64,000 bases of DNA from Echinostoma caproni (lineage: Eukaryota > Platyhelminthes > Trematoda > Plagiorchiida > Echinostomatidae), in the NCBI GenBank assembly GCA_900618425.1, contig UZAN01039928.1, positions 38,713-102,712 of the forward strand, read 5' to 3'. Below the pieces are notes generated by a model. That model made no database searches, was not told the DNA's origin, and saw only the letters and a list, made by a program, of their open reading frames with translations. The position numbers and the translations under genes are program-made. Positions 45,921 through 56,951 of the stretch are shown here, piece by piece. Position 1 is the first letter of the stretch. Each line of letters starts with the position of its first letter.

Positions 45921-48900
45921 TTCTTTAATGTAAAAGCCTAAATGCGACTCATAAAATTTGTCAAATTCATAAAGTTTCATCCTTCTACCTGATCTTCAAG
46001 TTTCCTACAGAAATAGACGGTTTTGTGTTGAAGATCTGTTGGCATATCCTATTCCTCGGAGTCTTTAGAAAGAGATCATAAGGTGTTCTACGAATGTTCT
46101 AATATCATCGATTTTCCCCAAACTATCAGCTGATTTTATTTTATCCCAATTTAAGGCATGAAATGCCATCAACTATTGACAGAGTAACTCTCATCAATCG
46201 TACTCCGCCGATACGTGTGTATCCAAATAAGCAGACTCTGATTACATGCGTCACTGCTGATCACCCTAAGCTGTTAATCTGTCAGACCCGAAATAGATGG
46301 TTTGCAATTTCTGGAAAAGATTGGACTAAATGAAATTTTGCTCAAGAAAATCGGACCATAGCTTTGTTCCCATGTAATCAACCCATAATGCACGTATAGT
46401 TTTTTTGGGCAGGGGGGGGCGGAAGTATGATGCAACTTCTGTTTTGCACTACAAAAACCGGATACGTTCGTTAATCCAAATGAACCTAAGGCGTGTTTTG
46501 AAAACATCATATAATTTTATTTCTGGTTCACTTAGGCCAGTTCCTTACATAGCTGATAACCCGAACTGAGACAAGCAGGATTATGCTGCACCGCTAAGAC
46601 AGCACGGCACCCATGTGGTGATTATATGACATTTGGTTTATCCCAAAGTTTAATACGTCTGTTTTTGAAAACGGTCATACATAATACAGTTTGCCTGATG
46701 CAGTGCAGATTAACGGTATTTCGACCGAGTTACTGACTGCTATTTTAATATAATCGAAAAATCGATTGTTTTGGGCCAAAAAACAATCACCCTGCTGGAT
46801 AACGGAGCCCGTGAACTGGAAGTTCAATGAAAATTGACATGAACTATTCGAACCAGGAACAAATTATTTCGGGAGGTGAACGTTCCGGTAAAAAGTGCGC
46901 GGAGGATGGAAAACGGCCGTCGTTTTATTTCGCCTCAATCGATAAGTGAACCGTGGAATGTATGAATGAATTCTTAATTGCAAACAAGTGCAGGGGAATC
47001 CCACCTGGCTTAGACCGAACAGTTACACGTGTCTTTGCAATATGAATCTTCGCAGAGCAAAGTTGACGGACAGCAAACTGTTGGTGTAAACTTGCGGTTC
47101 TCTCAAATGGTCAGCCAGTTCATCTAGTCCGGCCGAATACGGCATCCGGAAATGATTGTCTCCCATATGAGATATCCCACTTTCAGCACTTCAATGTTTA
47201 ATACTATCCAACCGATTTCATGTTTAACCCCACCTCTTAGGTTTGGGGGACATTTCGGTATAAGTCATCTTCTGAAGGGCAGATAGAGATGATTTAGCAG
47301 AGACTGAAGGTTTCGTTACTAATTTCTAAATTTTCAAAACAAATCAGCCTGATCGCCTTCAAACCACATTACTTCATTAAATGGTGAATTTTGTAACACG
47401 TTATTCTGATGATTGGTTCCCATAGATTTTATGTTCCTGAGAAGTCGAATCAACCAGCTGACTTGAATTCACGAATTCACATCAGGTGGTCAGTTTCTTG
47501 GGGAATAGAATGAAACGAAAACCTGAGGGCAGGTTTTCTTTTTCTCTAACCTTTCACGGAAGATATTTTGTGGAAGAATAATTTGGGCATTGAAATTGGT
47601 CCCCCTCCCCTCCCGCATGTCCCATCTTTCACCGCGCTGGTTTATTCTGGTCTGCTGGGTTTATTAACAATGATAATTTACACTTTTTGTGAAACAAATC
47701 GATCTAAATTTCCTGCAACTTTCACCTATTTTAGCACCGCGTCCCCCATCCTCGAACAAAAAGAAACAAGATCAACCTGAATAAAATGTAAAATCATTTG
47801 ACGTTACTAAAAACGACTCCATTACAAAATCAAACAATTTGAAGAACATGTGAATGGGTAGCAAACGCAATCGTCCGGAACGGAATATTCATTCTCCATA
47901 TTGAAATAGGGTAGAGCTAAATTCAAGGAGAATGGCGAATGTGTTCCGACTCACAAAGAATATCACCCACCCCATATTTTTTCTTTCTCTATGTATGGTA
48001 CAAATGCCGGTGAAATGCTTCAAGTAGATCAGTTTGCTTAATTCCACCGCGCTTGATCTGGAGGCCGAGGTAATATAGTGACTGGCTGTGTGTGTATTCA
48101 AAAATCAGGGTATAGTGAATGCTGGCGTATATATCCCTAGTCAAAACAATACGGTAAGCAAAATCGCGAACGACGAAGAAAGAAAGGATTGCGCATGAGT
48201 CCACGACCAGAATTGTGATAGAACAAACGAAAAGAGAGCGTAACGCAAATTCGGTTGAGCGCTGTAGTTCTCACTGAGACCTATCAACAGCCTTAAATTA
48301 GGAGGAAAAACGTTTGAAAGCCACAGGCCGTGATGGTGCACAACACGTAACATGTAGACATTGGGTGTAATGCCCGATCCGCCTAAGTCCTATTTGCAAT
48401 GTTTGTTGTAGCAATATACATGGGTCGGTGGCTGGAACCAGTGTACTTCATAGAAATGTTGAGCAGTTCGCAGGTTGCACGACACGTGACAATAACAAAT
48501 TAGTGGATGAGCACCATCCCGTTATGTATTCGGCGTGGCCATTTTTCAACTTTCCTTCTGCTTTTCAACCACCTAGTGTGCTACTGTTGTGGCTTGAACA
48601 ATCATTTTTCATTTACAGCCTATTTTCTTGAAATATTCAAATGAACATTGATCCGAAATGGTATACCTGTCGTACACTTCGTTGTGCACAAGGAGCATGC
48701 AAATTTTCCCTTTTTTCACCGATTTCAACCGGTATTTTATTTGTTCTCAACTTTTTCCTCTTGACTGTCAGTGTCACAGAAAGCAGTTCCCCGAATGTAT
48801 TGTTTTTCGGGCAATACACCCTTAGTGCAATCATGTGACTTTTGTTTTCGCTTTCAAAATAACATTGAATTCATCCCGGAACTTTTATTTCAAACATTCA

Positions 48901-49891
48901 AAGAGTGATTTTCATTCTCTAGAGTTTTGTCCAGTAAATATGTTTGTTTTTTTTCGTTCATTGTTTTGACTCTTTTATTTTGCTGAGAACTTCTTTGGTT
49001 TCATTCGTGCGCTAGCTATACAGTTCACTGATATTCAAACAGGTTTGGTCCAAGCGTACTCGAAATTTGTCCTGTATACAACTGAACGATACGATCCCGG
49101 ATCGATAAAGAGATTACAATGGGGTCTGCACAGATTAATGACCCTGTCATCCAGAGAATATGCCGTAGATCCCAGCTAGTATCTGCAAACTAACGGGGAA
49201 AACGAATCACTATTGATTGTTCCAAATTACAGAGTTAATCGCCTGTAACGTTAGAACACACACCCGAAGGCGAAAAGTCACTTTTGAGTGATTCATAATC
49301 ATACCTGTACAAATCATATAATGACTTGGTGTTAGTGTGGATAAACGTTCATTCTGGGTCGAAAGATCATTTGCGATAGAGAGAGCGGAGGGCTGAGCCC
49401 TGTGTCTATATTTGGGTGAGATTGAGTGATCGGATTGGTGGTGATGTTGATAATCGATCTGGGGCCGAGAAAAGTGGAGAGCTTGAACCATTCGTTTTTG
49501 TGTGCATAGATAGGGTGCAAAAAGATGAATGCTTGTCACCTCAGTAGTAGTTGGTGTGTATGAGTAGATTACAGGAGTTGGGGTTGGCAGATAAACCTGA
49601 ACGCCGACGAGCGGTAATCAGATTGTAAGAATCACTTAGTCTAATCACTGTAGTATATTACACACTGGAGAGATATACACCCCTTTTAGTAAAAGGCCGT
49701 AGTTCTATGTTCAGGCTTTAAATTCCTTCCTCTTAGTTGCCAACTTGGTCGATTCTCTATCGTCCAGTTACGCACCAGGCCCACCTCGTTTGGTTTTGAC
49801 AGGAAAATAATGCAGGAAACAACTGTCTACGAACGAGGTAATTGCCGAAAGAATGCAAACGTTTGACATTATCAACTTATGGTTGACAGAT
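45921..49891. other. No gene supported
   Basis: Overlapping ORFs on both strands at 47.57-48.84 kb have no clean splice pairs. On the minus strand 48662-48820 is open (KRKKLRTNKIPVEIGEKREN) up to a CAG|GTATAC donor but has no acceptor. No repeats were recognised. Confidence 0.35.
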
Positions 49892-50185
49892 AGATAAATG
49901 GATAGATAGATAGATTTTTTATTACACAGCTAAGTGTGATGAACGGGGTGAACCCATTGGTCACGAGGACCTGCTGTCCAGTGATGCAAATCGGAATCAT
50001 AAGCCCCGGAACTAGGATTGGTGGACCACACAAGGCCCCGACAAGTTGTGTGGTATTGAGCCGGATGATAGCAGAGCTTCTACCAACAAAGTCGGGTGGC
50101 GGTGGCTGGGCTCGAACCTTGGACCATAGGGTCCAAAGCACGCCGGTGACAGCGATTAAACCCCTGCACCATCACCACCCTAGAC
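49892..50185 (-). mobile_element. tRNA-like SINE (family B), copy 2 with GATA-type tail
   Basis: On the minus strand, GGTGCAGGGG (A-box-like) and GGTTCGAGCCC (perfect B box) are followed by the family B body (ATCCGGCTCAATACCAC, TTCCGGGGCTTATGATTCCG). The element ends in AATAAAAAATCTATCTATC, so the 49892-49915 GATA microsatellite is its 3' tail. The ORFs at 49872-50141 and 49936-50241 are repeat-derived. Confidence 0.7.
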
Positions 50186-50465
50186 AGATAGATATTAGTT
50201 CCTTGTCAATCAGCTATATGTTTCAGTTGATTCACCACTAATGCAGTCCACTTCAGTTCAGGGAATAATTCTAAATTCCAGTAGCAAAATAGCACACGTG
50301 AGATTGGTACCTTTGAATTGCGTTGAAACAAAATGAGGTTTTCTTTTATTCGGAGAAACTGTGATTTCGCTACAGGCCATTTGGCCCTGGAACACAGGGT
50401 TCACAGTTTAGTTTTCCTCCTCGCGTTTGGCGGTTCAAGTCGCAATTACAACATAGGGGTATTAC

Positions 50466-50636
50466 TTGAGAGCGCAAATGGGGACGAAACAGTTGTCCAA
50501 TGCTCGTTGTCATTTATCACATAAATTGATTTTGACCCATAAATAGTGAGCAATTGAGGGATCTCATTCGAACTCTTCTTATCTATGAATCCAAACTTGA
50601 TTCGTGGCCACCTAGCTGAGACGTTATAATCAATTT
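50466..50636 (-). CDS. Candidate minus-strand exon, unknown product
   Basis: The minus-strand frame reads IDYNVSARWPRIKFGFIDKK, SSNEIPQLLTIYGSKSIYVI, NDNEHWTTVSSPFALS and ends at an A|GTAATAC donor. It is rich in ordered-protein residues, and the pattern FGFID...IPQLLTIYGSKSIYV loosely recalls a thioredoxin-like strand-helix-strand. That similarity is by eye and not a family call. The acceptor (ATGCAAG) is weak. Its two-base start matches the leftover base of 53318-53414, so both may belong to one minus-strand gene lying between gene 1 and gene 2. Confidence 0.38.
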
Positions 50637-51497
50637 CTTGCATATTATTAACCACGCTTTATGATTACTGCTGTAATCTAATTTACAAATTGGATCGGTC
50701 ATGTTTTCCACTGTATAAACGAGATAACAGTTGCATCCGTATTAAACTCTTTCTATGGGTGTAGAATAAATTTGCCAGTTCTGGCATTCCGTAAACTCAA
50801 GGAGAACATGTCGTGCAAATGTTCGCGGCGTTTCCAGAAATTGCAAAGTACTAACGTTTATTAAACCGAACGGTTATATACATCTTTCCCTACGCACAAT
50901 CCAAAACACCTTTTGCTGTTGAGATTTATCTCCCAAATTCCTCCTCACCCAGGCTGTTGACAGCCACAGACTCCCTATTAACAGTCTGTCTAAACCAGCC
51001 TCATACAGCTACAAACAATTCAGGTATTGCCATACCTTCCTGTGTCCCTCATTGTTCTGAAGGGGATTTGTCACAAGCCTAACGTGTTTTAGCGGTTTTT
51101 TCGCCGGAAACAGAAATTGGTTTTTTAACCGGCTTTGCCAGTCTACAGACTGACATTTGCCAAATATTTGACAACCTCCTTCGCTCCCCTTCTCCCGCGC
51201 CCCGTGTCCGATCCCCATGAGCCCCGAAACCCCTAAGCTTTCAGAGTGAGAAAAGTGTTTCGTAAAAGATGTAATTTTATGCGTTTCTTAAACGCCATCC
51301 CCTTGGAGGTGTTTTCTCTCACAATGTCAATGCCCGATGTTTCTTAGGAGTGATTTGGCTAATATTCAAAGGTGACACGCCACATGGCGTTAGAAAATAA
51401 CCCAACAGTTCAATAAAATCTTCCCCTTTGTTATATTTTTTGTAAGAATAAATTAACAAACAAAGTAAGGTTAGAAGTACTCTGGTGGTTGCGACTG

Positions 51498-51529
<32 letters not shown>

Positions 51530-51949
51530 ACATATATATATCAAAAGGCTGTAAAATCAATTCTAACGCATTCAGTGGAACGAAAGACAATCATTTATCC
51601 CAATGTAACCGGAGGCTAACCTTCGGCTGGATCATTATATCCCCGATTGACAAATACTTCCTCCAACTGCAAGTCAAACTGATGATGGTGTTTGGATTTA
51701 ACCCTGAGTCAACCACCGTTAGGTTTATGTTTGTGTATTAACGCTATTAGAAAATATATGGTGAATCATGAGGTCACCCAACCATCGTGCATTCTATTGA
51801 CCAACCGAGACACGAAGCTGACTATCAAGTACATCCGATTCATACCATCTCATTTTTTTATCGGTATGACAGAGTTCAATGTGTAAGATGGCCCTGAAAA
51901 TCGATCCAATTCCAGAGAACAGTGGTTTGATGTTGTCCCGGGATTCCTC
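50637..51949. other. No gene supported; (TA)n tract
   Basis: A long (TA)n tract with interruptions lies at about 51498-51542. ORFs here lack splice context. Confidence 0.5.
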
Positions 51950-52400
51950 CACTGCTGCACGCACGTTCACTTATGTTGAAATTTAAGATTTGCTAATGTT
52001 TTATCAGGTGTCAGTTTGAAAGATTCAAAGCTTAGTGCAAAGACGACGTGGAGTAGGAGAGAGTTTCAGATTGAACACACTTTGTCTGCGAATGACTGGC
52101 ACCGGTATTCCAATCGGCATTTTTGAACTACTGGTTTGCAAGAATGTCCTCTAATGTGAACGTTGGGTGATGATTTTAGCAGTGGGCGACACGGATGGCT
52201 TGGGTTTTGCATTATTTGGTATATCATAATCATGTCTCCTGTGATGCGCCGATATTAAAATGGCATATAACCCCAGTGACTTCAGTTTCTCTGCGTATGC
52301 ATAGCGATTCAACCCCCGTGACCCGTTTTGGTGGTCATCCTAACCCGATGATGAGGTTAAAGTTAATGGACAGAAAATACTCTATCACTTCACTTGCGTA
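51950..52400 (-). mobile_element. CR1/Jockey-like LINE, copy 2 (degenerate 3' part)
   Basis: It matches the 8.1-8.6 kb copy in the same order and orientation: GTTGAAATTTAAGA, then ACCGGYATTCYARTYGGCAT, then a block with ATCATGTCTCC. It also matches the corresponding 3' region of the copy at 57.3 kb. No frame survives. The ORF 52195-52401 (+) is antisense to the element. Confidence 0.6.
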
Positions 52401-53317
52401 GAGGATGGATGGAGATTAACTAAAATTGTCTGCAGAAGTGGAGATGTGAAGTAAATTATCAAATATCTCGATATTAGAATTGGAACATGCCATGCTTGTG
52501 CATCCACAGATCGCAAAGTAACTCTCCAACCTGGATCTTATAAGATAACATTTAGTGGTGCGTTCATTAAAGTGTGTGTGGGTGTGTGAGGTCGTCGCTG
52601 AGTACCCAGAACAAAAACACAATGTGGCAGTTACAAGATAGTATGCAGGAGGACTTCCAATGCACATCAAACAGCAGAATATTCATTAATCGATTGCTAA
52701 ATGGACATAACTATTAGAAGGATCGGTCAAACAAACGCACCTGGAGGCCCAGCTGGTATCAAAATGTATTCTGAAAAAGGTTTGGCTCCTCCCAGAAAAC
52801 AGCAAATGATTTCCGCTCTGTTTGATCCAACAGACGAATCAATGTAAAAAACCCAAACCGGCTTCTAAATAACTTAGGCACCTTTTCGCAGATATCGCAG
52901 AATCCCGTATCATGCATGCGTCTTGAAATATGAACCACAAAAGCCTTGAAAATATCTGGTGCGAGATCCACCAGAACATCGATCGCCAAAACCTCAGAGG
53001 AGTATCTTTGCCACGATCAATTAAATTTATTACTGAAACATTACTGTGGTTAGTATTTTCTCGAGCAAAGTCCAGTTTGCTGCCTGGGACTTAGAAATAT
53101 GCGGTAACTGATTGGCGAGTCATTCATTCCATTTCCGCTCAAATCATTTTCTTCAATCATATGTGTTTCAAAAGCAACTGATTCTTCGATTGGAATCGGA
53201 TTCTGCAAACTGTGTCAACAATTGAACATGAAGAACAGATCGCACAATCCAAATTTGTTCAAATGAGAACAGAAAAGTACACTGTCAAACACTTCAGTGG
53301 CTAACACTGAGGTTTAC
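52401..53317. other. No gene supported
   Basis: A short (GT)-rich patch lies at about 52572-52587. ORFs at 52416-52670 (-) and 52759-52989 (-) have no splice signals. Confidence 0.4.
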
Positions 53318-53414
53318 CTGAATCTTGCAGTACAAAATAGTCCTTCCGTTTGACGGCGCACTTTTCATAGACTCCTAACATCATCGTCATTTCACTATCA
53401 CGCCCCCACTCTTC
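53318..53414 (-). CDS. Candidate minus-strand exon, unknown product
   Basis: The minus-strand frame EEWGRDSEMTMMLGVYEKC then AVKRKDYFVLQDS ends at an AG|GTAAACC-type donor with one base left over. All plus-strand frames are closed here, which favours the minus reading. The text KRKDYFVLQDSG resembles the beta strands near the start of PH-type domains (KxRYFVL...G), but the segment is too short to assign. The acceptor (AAATCCAG) has little pyrimidine tract. It is phase-compatible with 50466-50636. Confidence 0.38.
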
Positions 53415-53886
53415 CTGGATTTATGCTCGCCGATGGACGTGTGTAAGCTACGATTGGTGCAAGTCAATCAGAACTGTGTGCACAAGTGCCTCTTGGCAAT
53501 TTCATTGCGGAGTAATTGTTTTTCATTCCTCCACTCTATCCCGCCCGAAATTCTCTTCGTTTTGTTTTGCGCGGGGGATGGAGGAGAAGACAGAAACTTT
53601 AAGCAGATGGCGGGACAGCAAACCTTTTAGATTTTCACATTCTCGGCTGACTATCTCTAATCCAGATCAATTCAAAATTTGAGAAGAAATAAACACAACT
53701 TAATTGTGAACCGTTTTTCCACAGGCTTCACGACAATTAGAAAGAATGATTTGTTTAAGTTATTTTGTGCCGGAATTTCACGATTTCAAGTGGAGTGGAG
53801 TGGAGTATTTACGGAGTGAGTGTTGGTGCGAGGTGTCGAACTAATACGGGTCGCCTGTGGAGAGTGAATGAAAACGAACAGTGAAG

Positions 53887-54074
53887 TACTGATGTGAACG
53901 AATGTCCGTTTTTCGGGACAGATTGTATCACAGATGTTTTGTTCAATGATACAGAGTCGGAAGGTAACAGAAAACTGCAGTGTGTAATTCGTCAGATAAA
54001 CGCTGAACGGGGGACAAGAGAGTCACAAGAAGATGTCCGACACGTTTTGACGTCCGTTACAATTGAAACAGATG
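53887..54074 (+). CDS. Gene 2 exon a (unknown protein)
   Basis: The open frame CPFFGTDCITDVLFNDTESE, RKLQCVIRQINAERGTRESQ, EDVRHVLTSVTIETD ends at G|GTAGTA, leaving one base. The left border is uncertain: an in-frame TGA lies just upstream, and the only AG between them has no pyrimidine tract, so the true start may be a different acceptor. The texture is clearly coding (acidic and basic mix, few rare residues). No family was recognised. It joins exon b as ...TIETD-A-IWEV.... Confidence 0.45.
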
Positions 54075-54154
54075 GTAGTATCAAACGAACCTTTTTGATT
54101 GTTTGTTTTTATCATATTACAGGTTTTAACTCATTGTAAAACTTTTCTTTACAG

Positions 54155-54180
54155 CCATATGGGAAGTTGTTTTGATCACT
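54155..54180 (+). CDS. Gene 2 exon b (26-nt micro-exon)
   Basis: A strong acceptor (AAACTTTTCTTTACAG) and a strong donor (ACT|GTAAGTTC) define 26 nt. With exon a's leftover G the frame is A-IWEVVLIT with nothing left over, leading in phase into exon c. Another frame is open but does not connect. The upstream intron is only 80 nt. Confidence 0.45.
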
Positions 54181-54410
54181 GTAAGTTCTAAAACAATGCC
54201 CAGTATTTTATCAATAAACATGCATGTAATTAAAGCAATCTGTCTTGCAACCAGCTTGGACTGAGATGTAACGGATTTGCTCTCCTTGAAATCAAAACAT
54301 CTACTGATTACGTCATGTTTTAAGCGTACTTTATTGTGCAAAACAGTGTATCAACAGACGAATTAATATTGAATATTGTTCATGATACAAACAACTTTCA
54401 GAAGGCAGGA

Positions 54411-54582
54411 TGTGTGGCGGTGGTGGCCAAGTGGTTAAGTCATCAACTTGTGTCTCTGGTTCGAACAGCTCCACTACCATCCGTCCTCCCAGGCAGTCTT
54501 TGTAAGGTCGCGGCCCCCCCCCCCGTTCCTGAATGTTGATTGTACACTTGTATATTCAGTAAATAGAAAAGGAAATAAAAAC
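54411..54582 (+). mobile_element. tRNA-derived SINE (family A), copy 2
   Basis: Shows the family head GTGGCGGTGGTGGCCAAGTGG (A box within it), B box GGTTCGAAC, body CCGTCCTCCCAGGCAGTC, and end AATGTTGATTGTACACTTG ... AGTAAATAGAAAAGG. It sits in the last intron of gene 2, in the same orientation as the gene. A shorter minus-strand relative (GTCAAGTGGTTGAGG ... AGTACGAATCCC) follows at about 54650-54735. Confidence 0.8.
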
Positions 54583-54758
54583 ATCAAATTATTACTAACC
54601 AATCAGTGGGCTGATATACAGTACATAGAGAACATTGAAAGCTAGATAGTGATGATGGGATTCGTACTGCCGCTCTCCCAGGAGATAAATTGGTAACCTC
54701 AACCACTTGACTCCTTCATATTAGGCTACAGTTGTTTTATCTTTGAGTAAACTCCTAG

Positions 54759-55070
54759 ATTATTCGGGTGGAGAGTAAACCACGTGAAGTAAGGGAAAAA
54801 CCGAGTCCAGTAGATCGTGCGGCAAACAGAATGCTTTTCTTTTCCGAAAATCAGAAACTAACGTTGCTCACTCATGCCATCGTCGGAGCTATCAAATCGT
54901 TATTCAAGGGAAAAACAATCCTACAGGAATACATAGGCAGAACCAAAAGTCAACTGTCACAACGAATGATTGAAGACATTCTTAAGTGGTTGGTTGTTGA
55001 AGATGACGACGCCAACCTTACCACAGAATCAGGTCACAAAAAACGGGGGCTAACCGTCTGCAGAACATAA
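54759..55070 (+). CDS. Gene 2 exon c, C-terminal exon (unknown protein)
   Basis: The acceptor is AACTCCTAG at 54758. From phase 0 the frame runs 103 codons to TAA: RVESKPREVREKPSPVDRA, LFFSENQKLTLLTHAIVGA, KSLFKGKTILQEYIGRTKS, QRMIEDILKWLVVEDDD, ending in a basic GHKKRGLTVCRT. The minus strand is closed. It is one of the best coding segments in the window and probably mostly helical. No domain was recognised. No canonical AATAAA was seen within about 150 bases downstream. Confidence 0.6.
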   Translation: MIRVESKPREVREKPSPVDRAANRMLFFSENQKLTLLTHAIVGAIKSLFKGKTILQEYIGRTKSQLSQRMIEDILKWLVVEDDDANLTTESGHKKRGLTVCRT

Positions 55071-56951
55071 CATGACAACTAAAAATAATTAATTCCACTT
55101 CTTCCTTAAAACCGTTATTACGAAATCATAATTCAAAACTGTGGGCAGTGAGTAAGGAGTTATCAAGCGGAAAACATCAGTGAGTTTATTCAGGAAATTA
55201 GCTAGTCTTAGCCACGAAAAACGAAAGACCCAAAACATACGGGGCGCTTGCACTCTTGGAAGGTCTTTCTCAAGTCGGTTAATCGTTTAATCCCACATTA
55301 CGAGCATTTATAAGGCGATGGGATGACGACAATATATAGCATTTGGATAGGATTCGAGCATGCGTGTACTTGTGGTCATCATCTCATCGCCTTGCAATTG
55401 CCTGTAATGTGAGACTAACCGATCAAACGACTTGCGAAAGGCCTTCCAAGAGGATCTAAAGGTTGTCACTAACGCCTTGTGTATTTTGTTTCATTCGTTT
55501 GTCGTGGCTTAGACAAGCTCATTTCCTCAATAATTATGAGCACGATGCCCAAGTTTTTCAGTGAGATCCGTTCCATCTATGAATCTCGTGTGAAACGATG
55601 TTTTCTGGGTCAACAAGAAATCGGACAAGATAAAGCACCGATAGAATACCGGTAGGCGGTTGTTATAGTGGGTTCGATTATAGTGGGATCAAGTAAAAAA
55701 AGAGGAGAATGTACACTTTATAAGATCTCTGTGTGTGTATCGGATGGTAATGTTTATTCATTATTTTGGTTCAAAACGAGTGACAAGATTTTGCCTTTTT
55801 ATCAAACGATGAACTGATCGAGAATTCCACGGGGTATTCTGTTGATTCTATAGATACGTATGTTACGTATCCGGAGAACAGCTGATCATCTTTATTCAGC
55901 AACCTTGGAAGGAATACAACGGACCTGTACAGCCAAAGAGGAATATTAAAAGTTAGGTTGTCTGCGGTGAACCAACAACCAGCAAAGTTCGAAACGGGTG
56001 GAACGGACTCGCGTGAGCGAGTCCGATTATAAGATCGTCTGCGTATTTATTATGCCAGTAATCTCGATGACTATGCATAGATGAAAACGTAAAATGGAGA
56101 GACGATATCCCACCTTAGTACACCTAGTGTAGAGAGTACGGCAGAAGAGGTGTGTCCAAGTTGACGTTTAAACTGCGAATGATTTGTGAAATACTCTAGG
56201 AATACCGCAAATATGGTCTGTGATATCAATTTACACCTGTCAACACAACTGAAAGCGTCTTAAAAATTCAGCAGATGCATTCTAATACTTTCTTATTTCT
56301 ATTGAACAGTGCAAGAAATTAGTGACCCAGACGGCTAGAGCTAGCGCGGCAGTACGCAAAATGGCTTGGGTCCTAAGCACTCGAAAAGCTTCAACACAAC
56401 AGATGTTCATGCAATTGAACTGAATTTCGAGGCTCATTCTTTGAATACTGGGCTGATGAAGGCAAGTTTCCAACAACCAGGCGTAGCTTCGACTTTTTAA
56501 GCACGTTTGTAAGTTCTTTCCGGACTTCGACATAACTGCTTCAGATGGGGAGACCAGATGCAATGCGAACAAGCGCAGAATAAGGCGCAGCAAAAGTCTA
56601 GATGTTATTTGAGATGGTCACAGTAGATGGAAAGATTAGGGTGACAAAACACACTGAAGTCTATCTGAGAGACCATCACACTGAATTTCCCTGGGTTCTC
56701 TTGAATACATTGACATTTGATGTGACGGTTTGTGTAAACGTTCAATGGTGACGTTTGCTGTACACTACTATGGAAGCTTTAATAAAGGCATGGTCGAAAA
56801 ACCCAACACGGGGAGGGCGAATACCGAAATAATTGACTAAACACATGTCCCAACGACCATTTGTTCCTTTGGGGAAGCCGACTATGTTTGTCAAACCCGG
56901 AACGGTTAATCAGTTGATTGAAGTCACCACAGATAGCAACAGATCAAGGTA
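55071..56951. other. Intergenic, no gene supported
   Basis: The ORF 56282-56593 (-) is random in texture. A short inverted repeat (GGACTCGC / GCGAGTCC) lies at about 56006-56024. No mobile element was recognised. Confidence 0.4.

Noticed and set aside
50333..50524. Plus ORF with signal-peptide-like run (LVFLLAFGGSS)
   Set aside because: No donor to continue the frame, and it overlaps the better-supported minus-strand segment at 50466-50636.
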